NCBI RefSeq assembly: GCF_035046485.1
Contig: NC_085137.1
Location: 479,161,396 to 479,225,395 of the forward strand
Source of the DNA: Aedes albopictus
Taxonomy: Eukaryota; Arthropoda; Insecta; Diptera; Culicidae
Direction of reading: 5' to 3'
Length of the DNA stretch: 64,000 nt
Shown here: positions 10,808 to 21,579 of the stretch, one piece after another
Position numbering within the stretch: position 1 is the first letter of the stretch
Layout: every line of letters begins with the position of its first letter
Notes under the pieces: generated by a model
The model's input: only the letters and a program-made list of their open reading frames with translations
Databases searched by the model: none
What the model was told of the DNA's origin: nothing
Translations under genes and position numbers: made by a program

Positions 10808-11296
10808 GGGTGCCTGTACCAATTATAGCACTACCTAAGGAAAATTATTTGTGCAAAAATAACGAGCAGACCAACGAATGTCACCAATATGTTAAAAGAC
10901 AGTTTAGTGTCCATACTTTGCAGGAAAAATATAAAAACGGAGCCAAAACTACTTTTAGTATTTATTACAGCGAGTTCCAATATTAGGAACCCTGTACCAG
11001 TTATGGCTACATTTTTTAACTTCGGTTCCTTTTCGCACTATTTGCATGCATTTCTTATGGGATTAGCCATAATTGGTACACTATGGCGAAAAAGGGAGCA
11101 AGGAAGCCGAAGTTTTAAGGAAAATGATTTATTTCTACCATAATTTGAGCAAAATGTGTACTTTAAATGGGCGCAACCATCGTTTGTGAACGTGATCTGT
11201 TGTTCACATTTTTTTATTGTTGATATATATCGTTAAAGGGTGAAAATCAACTATGGCAAAGAATTGGTACTACATCCATAATTGGTACACTTACCC
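10808..11296. mobile_element. TA-flanked MITE with GTACCAATTAT ends
   Basis: The left end reads 'GGGTGCCTGTACCAATTATAG'-like and the right end is its imperfect inverse, finishing 'CCATAATTGGTACACTTACC' and CT. TA dinucleotides flank both sides (10806-10807 and 11297-11298), consistent with Tc1/mariner-type integration. The motif TTGGTAC also recurs inside (near 11074 and 11263). There is no transposase frame; a 84-codon frame inside shows no domain. Confidence 0.65.
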
Positions 11297-11346
11297 TAGT
11301 CTATCGAACACGCACAGCGCAGGTAAAACAAGTACTTTTCAACATA

Positions 11347-11727
11347 CACGGAGAAATCAAACTACCTAATTTTTGGGTCGATTTTACTCAAAGCTGAGTA
11401 TATCGAATAAACTAGTTACCCAAAATTAGGTTGTTTTCCCTCTTTCCCCCACCGATGTTGTCAAAAACAAACAGAGATGCATCTACCCAATGGGGGTCCT
11501 TGAGCCCAATAAGCCAATTTTGAGTAAATATAGGTATACTCAAATTTGGGTTGAATGAGGGGGGGGTCTTGGGTTGAATTTACCTACTCTTAAGTATATT
11601 TTTTTACTGGAGGTAAAGGCAATTTACCTAGTGTGAGTTTAATCGATTTACTCAAATTTGGCTTATTGGGCGGAACTATGGGATTACGTCAAAAGAACTC
11701 AATTTTGGGTAGTTTGGCGGTTCCGTG
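11347..11727. mobile_element. TA-flanked MITE with CACGG ends
   Basis: Starts CACGGAGAAATCAAACTACC and ends in the inverse 'GGTAGTTTGGCGGTTCCGTG'. TA flanks both ends (11345-11346 and 11728-11729). The interior repeats 'CAAATTTGGGTT' and 'ACCCAAAATTAGG' in both orientations, so it can form multiple hairpins. It is non-coding. Confidence 0.65.
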
Positions 11728-12089
11728 TATACTTTCAACAATACTGAGGTGAGTTTGAATGTCATGACAATTAAATAGCTTGTTTCACAATCAGTATGAG
11801 TGAAGTGGGGATCGATAATCCAAAGTCCATTAGTTCGACAATGAATGACAATAATTGTTTTTTTTTTTAATATTGATAAACCGCATAAGATGCTACATTA
11901 CGTTGCAATAGTGCACACCGTACGTCGTATAAGATATCTCTTTAAGTCATATGGCGTTTTTGTTGTCCAGCCAATGCACGTATATCGCCTCCACTTTTGC
12001 ACGCATAAGGCATTTTCACGATATAACGATGTAACCGTATAAAAATACGTATAGCACGGCCATAAACTTTTTCATACATGCTAATTGGT

Positions 12090-12540
12090 TGTCTGGGTAG
12101 GTATCCGGATCACTTCGCAGAATGCTCTTTGGCTGAAAGGGTCATTTGGCCGAACTCTGAGTCATTTGACCAAAAAATAAATTATGGACTCAAATTATCG
12201 TGTCACTGTTCCGCACATCAGAATAATTTAACCTTTCAGGACGGGCGCCATCAAGCAGCTAAAACTGCACCGCGCTCGCGCTGTATACGACGAGCGAGGT
12301 AGTGTTGTACTTTTTACAACAGCGCGCGTCCTGAAGGGTTAATAGAATAGCCTATGATTAAAAAAAAAGATGAATATTTGATAAAATACTGGTAGTTTCA
12401 GCGTCAACTAATATCTGAATGGTAAAACTTGAAAGAATAGACTATGATTAAGGGAAATGAATAAATAAATAAATTTCCTTTTATCATAATTCGGTCAAAA
12501 AACATTCGGCCAAACGATGTTCAAACAAATGGCATGCGTT
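12090..12540. repeat. Dispersed TTCGGCCAAATG-type repeat
   Basis: Copies of 'TCATTTGGCCGAA', 'TCATTTGACCAAA' and 'CATTCGGCCAAACGATG' occur on both sides of a small MITE, as a loose repeat of a ~15-bp motif. No coding capacity is evident. Confidence 0.4.
12231..12339. mobile_element. Small TA-flanked MITE, 109 bp
   Basis: The ends 'ACCTTTCAGGACGGGCGCC' and 'GCGCGCGTCCTGAAGGGT' are inverted repeats, flanked by TA at 12229-12230 and 12340-12341. Short, GC-rich and hairpin-forming. It sits within the CGGCCAAA-type repeat. Confidence 0.75.
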
Positions 12541-12809
12541 TGTTTGTTTGTTTGGACACCGCCAGCAGCTGGAAAATCGATTTACGTAGTCTTAAGTAAG
12601 GATTGGAGAAGAAGTAGTATCTGCATGGGATGGCTTTGTGCGTAATACTCTTTTTATGGACACGGCCGATTATGAAGTATTCGTTAGGCGCTTCCATATT
12701 ACTGTCAACTGAATTGTCGAAACATTAATGTTACTGCAAAGTGGGATGCAATGAGATATTCTGCATTTATTAAAAGAAATAAACATTTTATATTATAGTG
12801 TTTAATTTG

Positions 12810-13405
12810 CAGGTGGTTTTATTAGGGATTTAAGAGACATTTTAAGAGTTTTTAGGGGCTTCCGAAAACCTTTTGGGCGTTAAAAAAGTTTCGATGGGAT
12901 TTCAGGGACGATTTATAGAGTTTTAGGGGCATTTTAGATGTTTCAGAGGGTTTAACACTTTTTTGCAGGATTCCAGGTAAACTTGGAGGAGTTTCAAGGG
13001 GTTTCAGGACGTTTTCAGGTGTTTGGAAGCATTTCTGGGGGTTTAAAGAGGCGCTTCAGGTAGTTTTAAGAAGCTTCAAAGTCGTTTCATGTGTCTTTAG
13101 GGAGATTTAAGAGCGTTACACAGATTATTTGGAGTTTTTCCTGGGTTTTTAGGAGGCTTTAGAGGCGTTTCAGGGCGATTCAAATGTGTTTCGAAGGATT
13201 TTAGGTCGTTTCAGAGGCGTTCTATGGGATCTCAGGGGTCTGCATGAGATTTCCAGGATCGTTTCATAGCGTTTCAAGGGAGTTTCATGGGTATTTCAGG
13301 GGATGACAGGGGTTTTTCAAGAAATCTTAGAAGATTTAAGGGAGTTTTAGGAGGTTTTTTGGGAGTGTGTCAGTGACCTTTAAAGATTTTCAGGGGCTTT
13401 TATAG
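12810..13405. repeat. Decayed GTTTCAGGGG-type repeat
   Basis: Runs of 'GTTTCAGGGG', 'TTTTAGGGGC' and 'GTTTCAAGGG' recur every 12-25 bp without a fixed unit. A second block of the same type lies at 15720-16210. It looks like a diverged minisatellite. Confidence 0.5.
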
Positions 13406-13409
13406 TTTA

Positions 13410-13637
13410 CTAGCTGTCCCGGCAAACGTCGTACTGCCTGCCTACTGTGTTTTTTGACGTGCAGCTCGATAGGGACGTTCCCCGCAAGGTCATTTGTATG
13501 GGAGCCCCCCCCCCCCCCCCCCGTTCCAGAGACCGGAGAGATCTCACACCAAGCTAAGAACCTTCCCCGGCCCCGACAGCACCCACATACAAAATTTCAC
13601 ACCGATCGGTCCAGTAGTTTCTGATTCCATAGCGGTC

Positions 13638-13680
<43 letters not shown>

Positions 13681-13705
13681 AATTCATTTTTATATATATA
13701 GATAC
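13410..13705 (+). repeat. Retroelement 3' tail with (CAGA)n and poly-C
   Basis: Begins near 'CTAGCTGTCCCGGCAAACG' and ends '(CAGA)n AAATTCATTTTTATATATA'. Between them lies 'AAATTTCACACCGATCGGTC'. This arrangement, a 'CCGGCAAAC' start and a CAGA tandem tail followed by TATATATAGAT, is typical of the 3' end of an abundant insect LINE/SINE tail. The family is not assigned. It contains an 18-bp C run at 13505-13522. Confidence 0.5.
13637..13681. repeat. (CAGA)n microsatellite
   Basis: About eleven uninterrupted CAGA tetranucleotides form the tail of the surrounding retroelement end. Confidence 0.9.
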
Positions 13706-14430
13706 CAGAGCTGCGAGTCATGTCACTTGACTACTGATTTTGCACCACCGTCACTATCACTGTAAACCGATCAATATCAAAACGATAGTGACCGGCAACG
13801 GCTTGATACTGGCTCGCACTCCAGAGCACTATCCTAGCAACTGAACTGATATTTTGGCGATTGTAGCCAAAACACAAAATGTTTAATGACCGACATACAA
13901 AATTTGTTATTCTGCACCACATATTCAAATTTCATCGCTTTAGGTGTTTATTCTGATTTTAAAACGAATTTTAAAGATGGCCTATCAGTGATATCTACCC
14001 TCGATCGCAATCAGCCCAAAATTGCGGAAAAGAAAAGTGACATTGACCTGGTGACTCAACAGAGCACACGCTGACTTGGATCGTAGTCAGCCTATCAAAA
14101 TCGGCGGTTTGCCTACCATTGATAGTGACAGAGAGCAACTCTGGTTTATACCTGAGGGATGCGGACTCAACTTTTTCAGGTTTATACGCCTTGTGAAAGC
14201 CCAAAAAGTTGGGCCATCCTCATTATTTATAACTTTCATTATAGTGCGCTCCAATCTTAATGAAGTTCGGATTGTGTATTTTCTGTCTAGTGGACTTCCT
14301 GAATATGTAATAAAAATCGATTTTCCAATCACTTTCAATGTACCTCTTGAAGGGCTTCAGAAGAAGTCGTGAATTTTTTGGGGTGTTCCAGGACATTTTT
14401 GGGAATTCCTGGATCTTAAGAGGTGTCACT
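13706..14430. other. Unclassified DNA, nothing recognised
   Basis: Overlapping short frames occur on both strands, none with a domain. No clear terminal repeats were found. Confidence 0.3.
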
Positions 14431-14453
14431 TAAGAGGTGCATTCGGGAAGTAT

Positions 14454-15517
14454 TAGCATTAGCATTAAGCGAGTCGCACAAATTCGTAGGTGGTACAGTC
14501 CTAGACCGCTGTTATGAGGGTTGCCTCCTTCCCGTCCGAACCAAAGCACAAAGATTTGGGACTAATCTCTGACTCTTAGACAAGACTGACGCAATCCTCC
14601 AATGGTCGAGCACTGTCCTGGCCACGCCCTTGCGACTGCTGAGGAATGGGAAAGGATGGTTAGTTTTGGACGGCGCCGCGACGTAACATCCGAGGCCATA
14701 ATGTCCGGGACCTTATGGTCGTTGGATGTTATGTCGCATGTGTAAATGTGACACAACGTCCAAAAACAAAAGTGCGCTGTACTGTCCGGGACAGTATGTC
14801 ATACCTCCCCTGTGACATAACGTCCAAATGCTCAGATGCGCCATAATATCCCGGATTTTATGACATACATATGCATTTGGACATTGTGTCGCATCCCATC
14901 ACCGGGTTTATTGACACACCTGTGAATTTGGATTATATGACGCATTTAAGTGCGTCATAAAGTCCTTCGGACCTTCTGGCCTCGGACGTTATGACACAGC
15001 GCCGTTTTTGACACCTATGAACAATGTAGACAACTCTACGATCTCTCAGGCCTAGGTGTCACGGGAATTTGGGTATTGTAAACTCCAAAGGATACGCTTG
15101 GCTAACGTTCAGGCACACCATTGTTAGACTGCTTCGAATCAGTTGTCTGCCCAATTCATCCTGGTTTTCTCGTCATCTTGTTGGCATTTGGTTGAATTAC
15201 TAGATTCTTCAGTTGATAATCTGAAATATAAAATAATATTAACACCGTACGTCAAATAAGCTACATATTTATGATACGCTCGCCACAGTTACATATTTTT
15301 AAAATATTATTTATATCGTACGATACATTTACCTGAATCCTGCTGAAATAAAATGTTAATTAGCAGTACATTGAAACACAAATACTACAAAACACAAGGA
15401 AAAGAGCATCAAACTTTGATCTTGGAATATTTTAAAATACGGTAAATATCAAGATCAAAATTTGATTTGGTAGATCTTACACACCATTCTAAGGTGATCT
15501 ACCCACAATACGGAGTA
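14454..15517 (-). mobile_element. Retro-insertion with 22-bp TSD, minus strand
   Basis: The 22-bp direct repeats 14432-14453 and 15518-15539 (starting AAGAGGTGCATTCGGG) flank a 1,064-bp insert. On the minus strand the insert ends in the tandem tail 'AATGCTAATGCTAAT', so it looks like a product of target-primed reverse transcription with its 3' end at 14454. Subtracting the nested MITE (14671-15004) leaves about 730 bp with no recognisable protein. Minus-strand 'TTTATTTCAG' and 'CAGGTAAATG' resemble splice sites near 15330-15345, which is odd for a retrocopy. The family is unknown. Confidence 0.65.
14671..15004. mobile_element. MITE with CGGCGC ends and internal TATGACATA repeats
   Basis: The left end 'CGGCGCCGCGACGTAACATC' continues CGAGGCCA. 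It matches the inverse of the right end, where 'TGGCCTCGGACGTTATGACA' leads into CAGCGCCG. The interior holds several copies, in both orientations, of a module containing 'CATAACGTCC' and 'TGTCGCAT'. A duplicated flank such as TTTTGGA/TTTTTGA is possible but imperfect. It is nested in the 1.06-kb retro-insertion. Confidence 0.65.
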
Positions 15518-15719
15518 AAGAGGTGCATTCGGGAAGTATCAGAGGATTTTCAGAGAATTCCAAAAGCGTTAGGGATCGTCCCTAAATGACATAGCATTTT
15601 AGGGGGGATGGGGAGTCCCTGAAATTGCTACGAGTCATGTATTAGGTATGGCGAAATATGCTACAAGGGGTGAGGGGGTGTTGAAAATTGATCATAAAAT
15701 GCTACGTCATTGACAGACG

Positions 15720-16215
15720 ACCCCTTACAGGAGCGTTCCAGGGAGTTTTGGAGGATCTCAAGTGCGTTTCATGAGGGTCAAGAAGGTTTCAGAGGGTTTT
15801 CGAATGCATTTCAAGAAGTTTAAGAGGATTTTCGGGGGTTTTGGAGGGTTTCAGGTGTATTAATTAGATGAGGTTCGAGGGGATTTTCGGTGGTATTTCA
15901 GGAAGTTTCCGAGGATTTTCGATGAGTTTCAGAGGTGATCCATGGGCGTTTTCGGTGGTCGAGGAAAGTCTGTGTTGCGTTACAAGAAATTCACGGGGGT
16001 TTCAGGGGGCTTTCCAAGGCATATCAGGAAGATTCAGAAGATTTTCAGCGGGTTCCAGAGGCGTTACAGGAAGCGTTTTCGAAGGTATCAGAGGTTTACA
16101 TGTACGTTACAAGAGGTCTGTGGCGGTTTCAGGGTTTTCTGACCCGTTTCAGCAAGTTCCAGAGGATTTTCAGCTGATTTTAAAGGTGTATTGGGGGATT
16201 TCGGAGGGTGACAAA
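15720..16215. repeat. Decayed GTTTCAGAGG-type repeat
   Basis: Repeats of 'GGTTTCAGAGG', 'GATTTTCGG' and 'GTTTCAGGAAG' occur at irregular spacing. The frames here (up to 119 aa, rich in FRGFSG-like repeats) mirror the DNA repeat and are not credible proteins. Confidence 0.5.
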
Positions 16216-16221
16216 GGACAA

Positions 16222-16345
16222 CAGTGAAGAATTTTCCGTTTGACGAAAAGTTTTCCCCGGCCGGAGCGGAAATCGAACCCACACTCAGAGTTACGTAACG
16301 GCTAAACGACTGACGCCCCTAACCGCACGGCCACGAAGCCCACAA
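16222..16345 (-). mobile_element. tRNA-headed SINE, family with GTGGGCTTCG head
   Basis: On the minus strand it starts 'GTGGGCTTCGTGGCCGTGCG' followed by GTTAGGGGCG, a box A-like region. It has a box B-like 'GGGTTCGATTTCC' and a body 'AACTTTTCGTCAAACG'. The same family is on the plus strand at 36905-37120. The 3' body is truncated here. Confidence 0.7.
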
Positions 16346-18479
16346 ATACACTTTGGATCACTACTTGTAGATGATTCGCGTTTAATGTTTCAAGCTTTGC
16401 TTCATCCCTATACGGGGTGCGTGCTACAACCGGCTGTAACTTTGGTTCTAGTGCTCCAATGTTCATGAAATTTGTAATGTGAATTCTCTAGCTAGTATAC
16501 TTTCAGATAATGTAATAAAAAAGTTCGATTTTTTTTAATCTCCGCAAGGTATATGACTTAAACAAACATTGAACTCACCACTTGACTGCACATAGTTGCA
16601 TGATATAGTAGTGTTCGCATGAATTCCTTTTAAACACACAAATTATGCATGTAGATAGATTCGATGACTTATGCCCAAGTTTTCAACAATTTATAAATAG
16701 TCTCAACCGTCGCAAACTGGACCCCAAACCAAAATCGTGTTTTGTTTCGAAATTTCTACCAAAACTTTCAATGAATCTCGTGGGAATTTCTTGAGCTTTT
16801 TCTCGATGCGTATATTTAAGATGAGAAACAACGTTGGGCCACCCTATTGGCAATGTTAACCTGGCCACCTACTTGACTTTTACTCTTTAATGTCTTCTAT
16901 AGGGAAACTTTTTTGAAACATGATTTGATTTACTGAGATCGAGTTGCTTCGCCTACTTCCTTTTAACACAAAGTCGGGTTAAATATAAACCCGTATAGTT
17001 TTATTAGTACAAAACTTTCCATATTCCTTTGAACGTACCTCATATAGGACTGCCAAAAAAACTTCCGTCAACTGTTCCCTCCAAACCCGGACCGAGATAA
17101 TTAAACAGAGCAAAAATTGTTTGCATCGTCTGCAACAAAGGAGACAACTCGACATTGGACGATGATGGCTGTGTAGGATCATACCTACTATGTCTGTACC
17201 TTTGATGGATACCAACCCGCCACCATTCGATTCCAGTGAGCAAGTGAACCGCGCGCGACAATCGAAACAAAGTTGATTAGATTTATCGAAAATTTATATA
17301 TTTCGTACCTTCCGGGGTCATGGTGCCGGCTGGATGCGGAAGGAAGGTGGTCGCTCGCAAGCGTAAGGGATCTTGTACCTTCGATCCCGAATTGGCATTT
17401 GTGTAGGTAGTTTTGATGCATGTGCAATGTGCAATGCATTCTCAGAACCCGGTAGGGAGGCAGAACAGGATGTTGCTATAGTTCGAAATATTTTTTGTGA
17501 ATACACTTGTCGTAGAATGACAAAGGGTTTACTACCGCACCGCCGATGATCCTAGCAGCGAGACAAAGGACCTGCTTTCGCGGGGTCACGATGGTTTTAC
17601 CGATGAACCGGGTTTCCGCGAGGACGGGGTTACGCACAGGCTGACGACGCACCGGTCGGTGGTGTAGGTACGAAACGAACGAACCGTACGGCATCTGCCA
17701 AGAGGAGTCGAGAGATACCGACGTCGACCGAGTCGGAGTCGAGAGCATTTTTCATCTCTGTGTGCCATGTTTTCCGGGAATTATTATTTTGGACATTTTT
17801 CTTTACTTCAGTCAGGCCAGGTCGCACAAAATGCGGGTTCCGTGCAATTGCAGCTACACACATAGACTTGCTGTTAGGTATGGGCGCAGTGACACGGGAA
17901 ACGGTTTTTTGGAACGATCCCAGACGGTTTTGGGCCGTTGGTTGGCTAGATGCCTCCATCTGGTAAGCATGGGCAATTGTTGGTACCGTTGGATGGGGTG
18001 AGTTCGGTAGTTGAAGTTGAAGGTATACATTAGATTTCTTTGTGATAAAAACCAAGATTCTGAAGAAATTTTCAATTCTTCTTAGTTTGTTCTAATCTAA
18101 CCAGAGACTGTGACAACAAGATGTGTTCTGGAATAAGTGCTTCTGATGAAACAACTTCCAAACCAACCCTAATCTACAATGCAGACGTCCACCGACGACA
18201 CCGGTCGACGACAACTGCAAGGAGAATGGGAACCGTGTCTCGTTATGTTTCGCGCGTAACAGATAGAGAAACTGCAGTTGCCATGACCGTCGTCGACGTC
18301 GATGTCCTAGAGAGGACCAGAGGATACGCTGAAAAACTGCAAGGTGCGCCACGTCGCAATGGTTCACCGCAGAGACGGATGGTGCCTGGCCTGGTCGGTC
18401 GGTCTGTTCTCCGATACACTCGAATGCAATTTGTTTCTTCTCATGCGTGCATTTATTTTGCGTGCAAAACGATGCACCG
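16346..18479. other. Unique, GC-balanced DNA left of the foldback element
   Basis: Contains many overlapping frames of 60-156 codons on both strands at 17.0-18.5 kb. None has a recognisable domain or a plausible exon structure, and opposite-strand frames compete. It may be non-coding host DNA. The last five bases are the left copy of the CACCG repeat. Confidence 0.35.
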
Positions 18480-18559
18480 CACAATGGGGAAAAACCCATG
18501 AAAACCAGGAAAAAAATCAATATCTTTTGTCGCAGTGGAGTGAAAATTACAAACAGAAT

Positions 18560-19640
18560 CATTTCCGCTTGGAAAATGTCTGATAAATCGAATGGAACTA
18601 GTGTCGTTCACCGCACGAAACTGTATGTCGACCTAAAGAGTCGATTTATCATCGGATTCTTGATTTTTCATACTAAAAGATGCGTTTTACCAGTATATCT
18701 CATACAATATATTGCAATTATGAGTTTACTCTGTCATACAAATGCTTTAGAATGTACATAAGTAGTATTCGACATAAAAAAATTGTATGTCGACTCAAGT
18801 TGGTTAGTTTGGCGAAAATGATCGATTTTCAAACAAAAATTCATAATTCTGTCGTAATTAACTAGGAAAACTAAATTATTTCCGCAAAGAAAATGTCTGG
18901 TAAATCGACTGAAACTAGTGTCGTTCACCGGATGAAACTGTATGTCGACCAACAGACGATTTATGACCGGATTCTTGATTTTTTGTACTAAAAGATGCAT
19001 TTTGTCAGTATTTCTCATACTATTTATGAATTAACTCTGGTATACAAGTCCTTTAGAATGTACACAAGTAGTATTCGATATAAATATTTATTTATGTCGA
19101 CTCAAGTATTATTTTGGCGAAAATGATCGATTTTCATACAAAAACTCATAATTCTGTCGTTGTTAACTAGGATATTATGAATTGTTTCTGACATACAATT
19201 CCTTTAGAATGTACACAGATAGTATTCGATATAAATATTTTTTATGTCGACTCAAATTGGTTATTTTGGCGAAAATGATCGGTTTTCTTATAAAAATTCA
19301 TAATTCTGTCGTTGTTAACTAGGAACACTAAATCATTTCCGCTAAGAAAACGGCTGGGAAATCGACTGGAACTAGTGTCGTTCACCGGACGAAACTATAT
19401 GTCGACCAACAGAGTCGATTTATCACCAGATTCTTGATTTTTCGTACTAAAATTATGTATTAAAATTATGAATTTATTTTGACATACAAATACTTTTGAA
19501 TGTACACAAGTAGTATTCGGTACATTTTTTTATGTCGACTCAAGTAGGCTGTTTTGGTAAAAATGATTAATTTTCTTACAAATGAATAATTTTCATACAA
19601 ATTAATACTTGTAATAGTTAACAAAGAAGTAAATATTTGA
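18560..19640. repeat. Left-arm complex satellite
   Basis: Several diverged copies of a multi-hundred-bp block. 'ACTAGTGTCGTTCACCG' occurs at 18597, 18914 and 19371, each followed by a 'TATGTCGACC' box. 'AGTATTCGAYATAAA'-type and 'TATGTCGACTCAA' boxes alternate with them. Spacing differs between copies (317 then 457 bp), so partial units were lost or gained. The inverted equivalent is at ~23030-24110. Confidence 0.7.
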
Positions 19641-19693
19641 AAACATTTGAATTTTAAACATATGTACGCTGTAATTACTTCTGTACTCCAAAT

Positions 19694-19981
19694 TTCTCTC
19701 TCTCACTATCTTCTTGGCGTAACGTCCTCACTGGGACGAAGCCTGCTTCTCAGCTTTATGAGCATTTCCACAGTTATTAACTGAGAGCTTCCTCTGCCAA
19801 TGACCTTTTTGCATGTGTATATCGTGTGGCAGGCACGAAGATACTCTATGCCCAAGGAAGTCAAGGACATTTCCTTTACTAAAAGTTCCTGGAGCGATCT
19901 GGAATCGAAACCGTCCCCCCCCCCCCTCCAGCATGGTCCTGCTGGATACCTATGTCTTTATAGCTGTGGCTATATGGGCCT
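19694..19981 (-). mobile_element. tRNA-headed SINE in the left arm
   Basis: Minus-strand copy: the head contains 'GGCCCATATAGCCACAGC', then the box B-like 'GGTTTCGATTCCAG', then 'AAAGGAAATGTCCTTGACTT' and a 3' body ending 'GGACGTTACGCCAAGAAG' with a GA-rich tail. It is mirrored by 22689-22970 in the right arm. A long C run interrupts the head here and is shorter in the mirror copy. Confidence 0.8.
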
Positions 19982-20158
19982 AAATACTTTATTCCAAGTT
20001 TATTTTTATATCGTAATAAACAGCTATTTTATAACTCGAGTCGATTAAATCGGCTCGCCTGCTATCACAGTAGAGTCGAGCAGAAAAGCTAGTACAGAAA
20101 TCGACTAGCTCGATAGCCGACAGAAGAAGAGTGGTCGATTCGTGATTTTGACAGTTTA

Positions 20159-21180
20159 GTGAGAGAAATTCCTCAAGGATTTCCTCCAAGAATTCCTCCG
20201 CAAATTCATCCGGAAATTCCTCATGCACTCCCTCCGGAAATTCCTCCAAGATTTTCTTCGCAAATTTCTCAAAGATTTCCTCCGGAAATTCCTCCAGGAT
20301 GTCCTACGGAAATTCCTCCAGGATGTCCTACGGAAATTCCTCCAGGATTTCATCTGGAAAGTCCTCCAAGAATTCTTCAGGGAATTCCTCCAGGAAATAC
20401 TCCGGAAATTCCTCCAGGAATTCCTCCGAAAATTTCTCCAGGAGTTCTTCCGAAAATACATCCAGGAATACCTCCGGAAATTCCTCAAAGATTTCCTCCG
20501 AAAGTTCCCCAAAAATTTCCTCCGGAAATTCCTCCAGGATTTTCTCCGGAAATTCCTGCAAGGATTCCTTTGGAAATTCCTCCAGGATTTCTTTCGGAGA
20601 TTCCTCCAGGATTTCTTCCGCAAATTCCTCAAAGATTTCCTTTGGAAATTCCTTAAGGATTTCCTCCGGAAATTCCTCCAGGATTTCTTTTGGAAATTCC
20701 TCCAGGATTTTCATCGGAAATTCCTCAAGGTTTTCCTCCGGAAATTCCTCAAGGTTTTCTTCCGGAAATTCCTTAAGAATTTCATCCGGAAATTCCTCAA
20801 GGATTTCCTCCGCAAATTCCTCAAAGGATTCCTCCAGGAATTCTTCCGGAAATTCTTCGAGGAAATCTTCCGGAAATTTGTTCAGGATTTCCTTTGGAAA
20901 TTCTTCCAGAATTTTCTTCGGAAATTTCTCAAGGATCTCTTCCGGAAATTCCTCAAGGATTTCATCCGAGAATTCCTCAAGGATTTCATCTGAAAAATCC
21001 TCAAGGATTTCTTCCGCAAATTCCTCTAAGGATTCCTCCGTAAATTCCTTTAGGAATTCCTCCGGAAATTATTTCAGGAAATCTTCCGGAAATTTCATCA
21101 GGATTTCCTGTAGGAATTCCTCCTGGAATTCCTCCGGTAATTCCTCCAGGAAGTCTTTCGGAAATTCTTCCAGGAATTCC
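20159..21180. repeat. 24-bp minisatellite, left array
   Basis: Tandem units close to 'GGAAATTCCTCCAGGATTTC' plus CTCC, 24 bp long. Because 24 is divisible by three and the unit lacks stops, several frames on both strands stay open for hundreds of codons, giving eight-residue protein periods such as KFLQDFLR or EIPPGFPP. These are not genes. About 31 units belong to the inverted arm and the rest to the loop. Units grow more diverged toward 21180-21480. Confidence 0.9.
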
Positions 21181-21478
21181 TTCCGGAAACTGTCGGAGGA
21201 ACTTCCTGGGAAAATTCCTGGAAGAAGTCCTGGAGGAACTACCGGAGGGACTCTTACAGGAACTCCTTTAAGAACTTCTGGGGGAATTCCCGGAGGCACT
21301 CCAGCAGCCATTTCCGGAAAAGCTCCCGCATGAATTTCCTGGAAAAATTCCCGGAGGTATTTCGGAGGAACTTCTGAAGGAAATTTTGGAGGAATTTCCG
21401 GGAAAATTTCTAAAGTAACTCCCGGAGGAATTTTCGGAGGCACTCCTGCAGGTACCTTTGGAAGAACTCCCGGAGAAC

Positions 21479-21568
21479 TTACCTTACCAATCAGGCTGAG
21501 GCCGGGGTGGCCTCTGCTGTATATAGTAGCCGTCTCCATTCCACTCAGTCCATGGCAAGAATAGCGAT
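21479..21568 (-). pseudogene. LINE 3'-end fragment in the loop of the foldback
   Basis: On the minus strand this matches the joined 3' end of the LINE at 8572-8790 plus 6851-6883, sharing 'TTACCTTACC', 'GGCCTCTGCTGTA' and 'ACTCAGTCCATGGC'. It carries only the last coding codons and 3' end. It marks the unpaired centre of the foldback. Confidence 0.65.
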
Positions 21569-21579
21569 GGTGATAGTAG

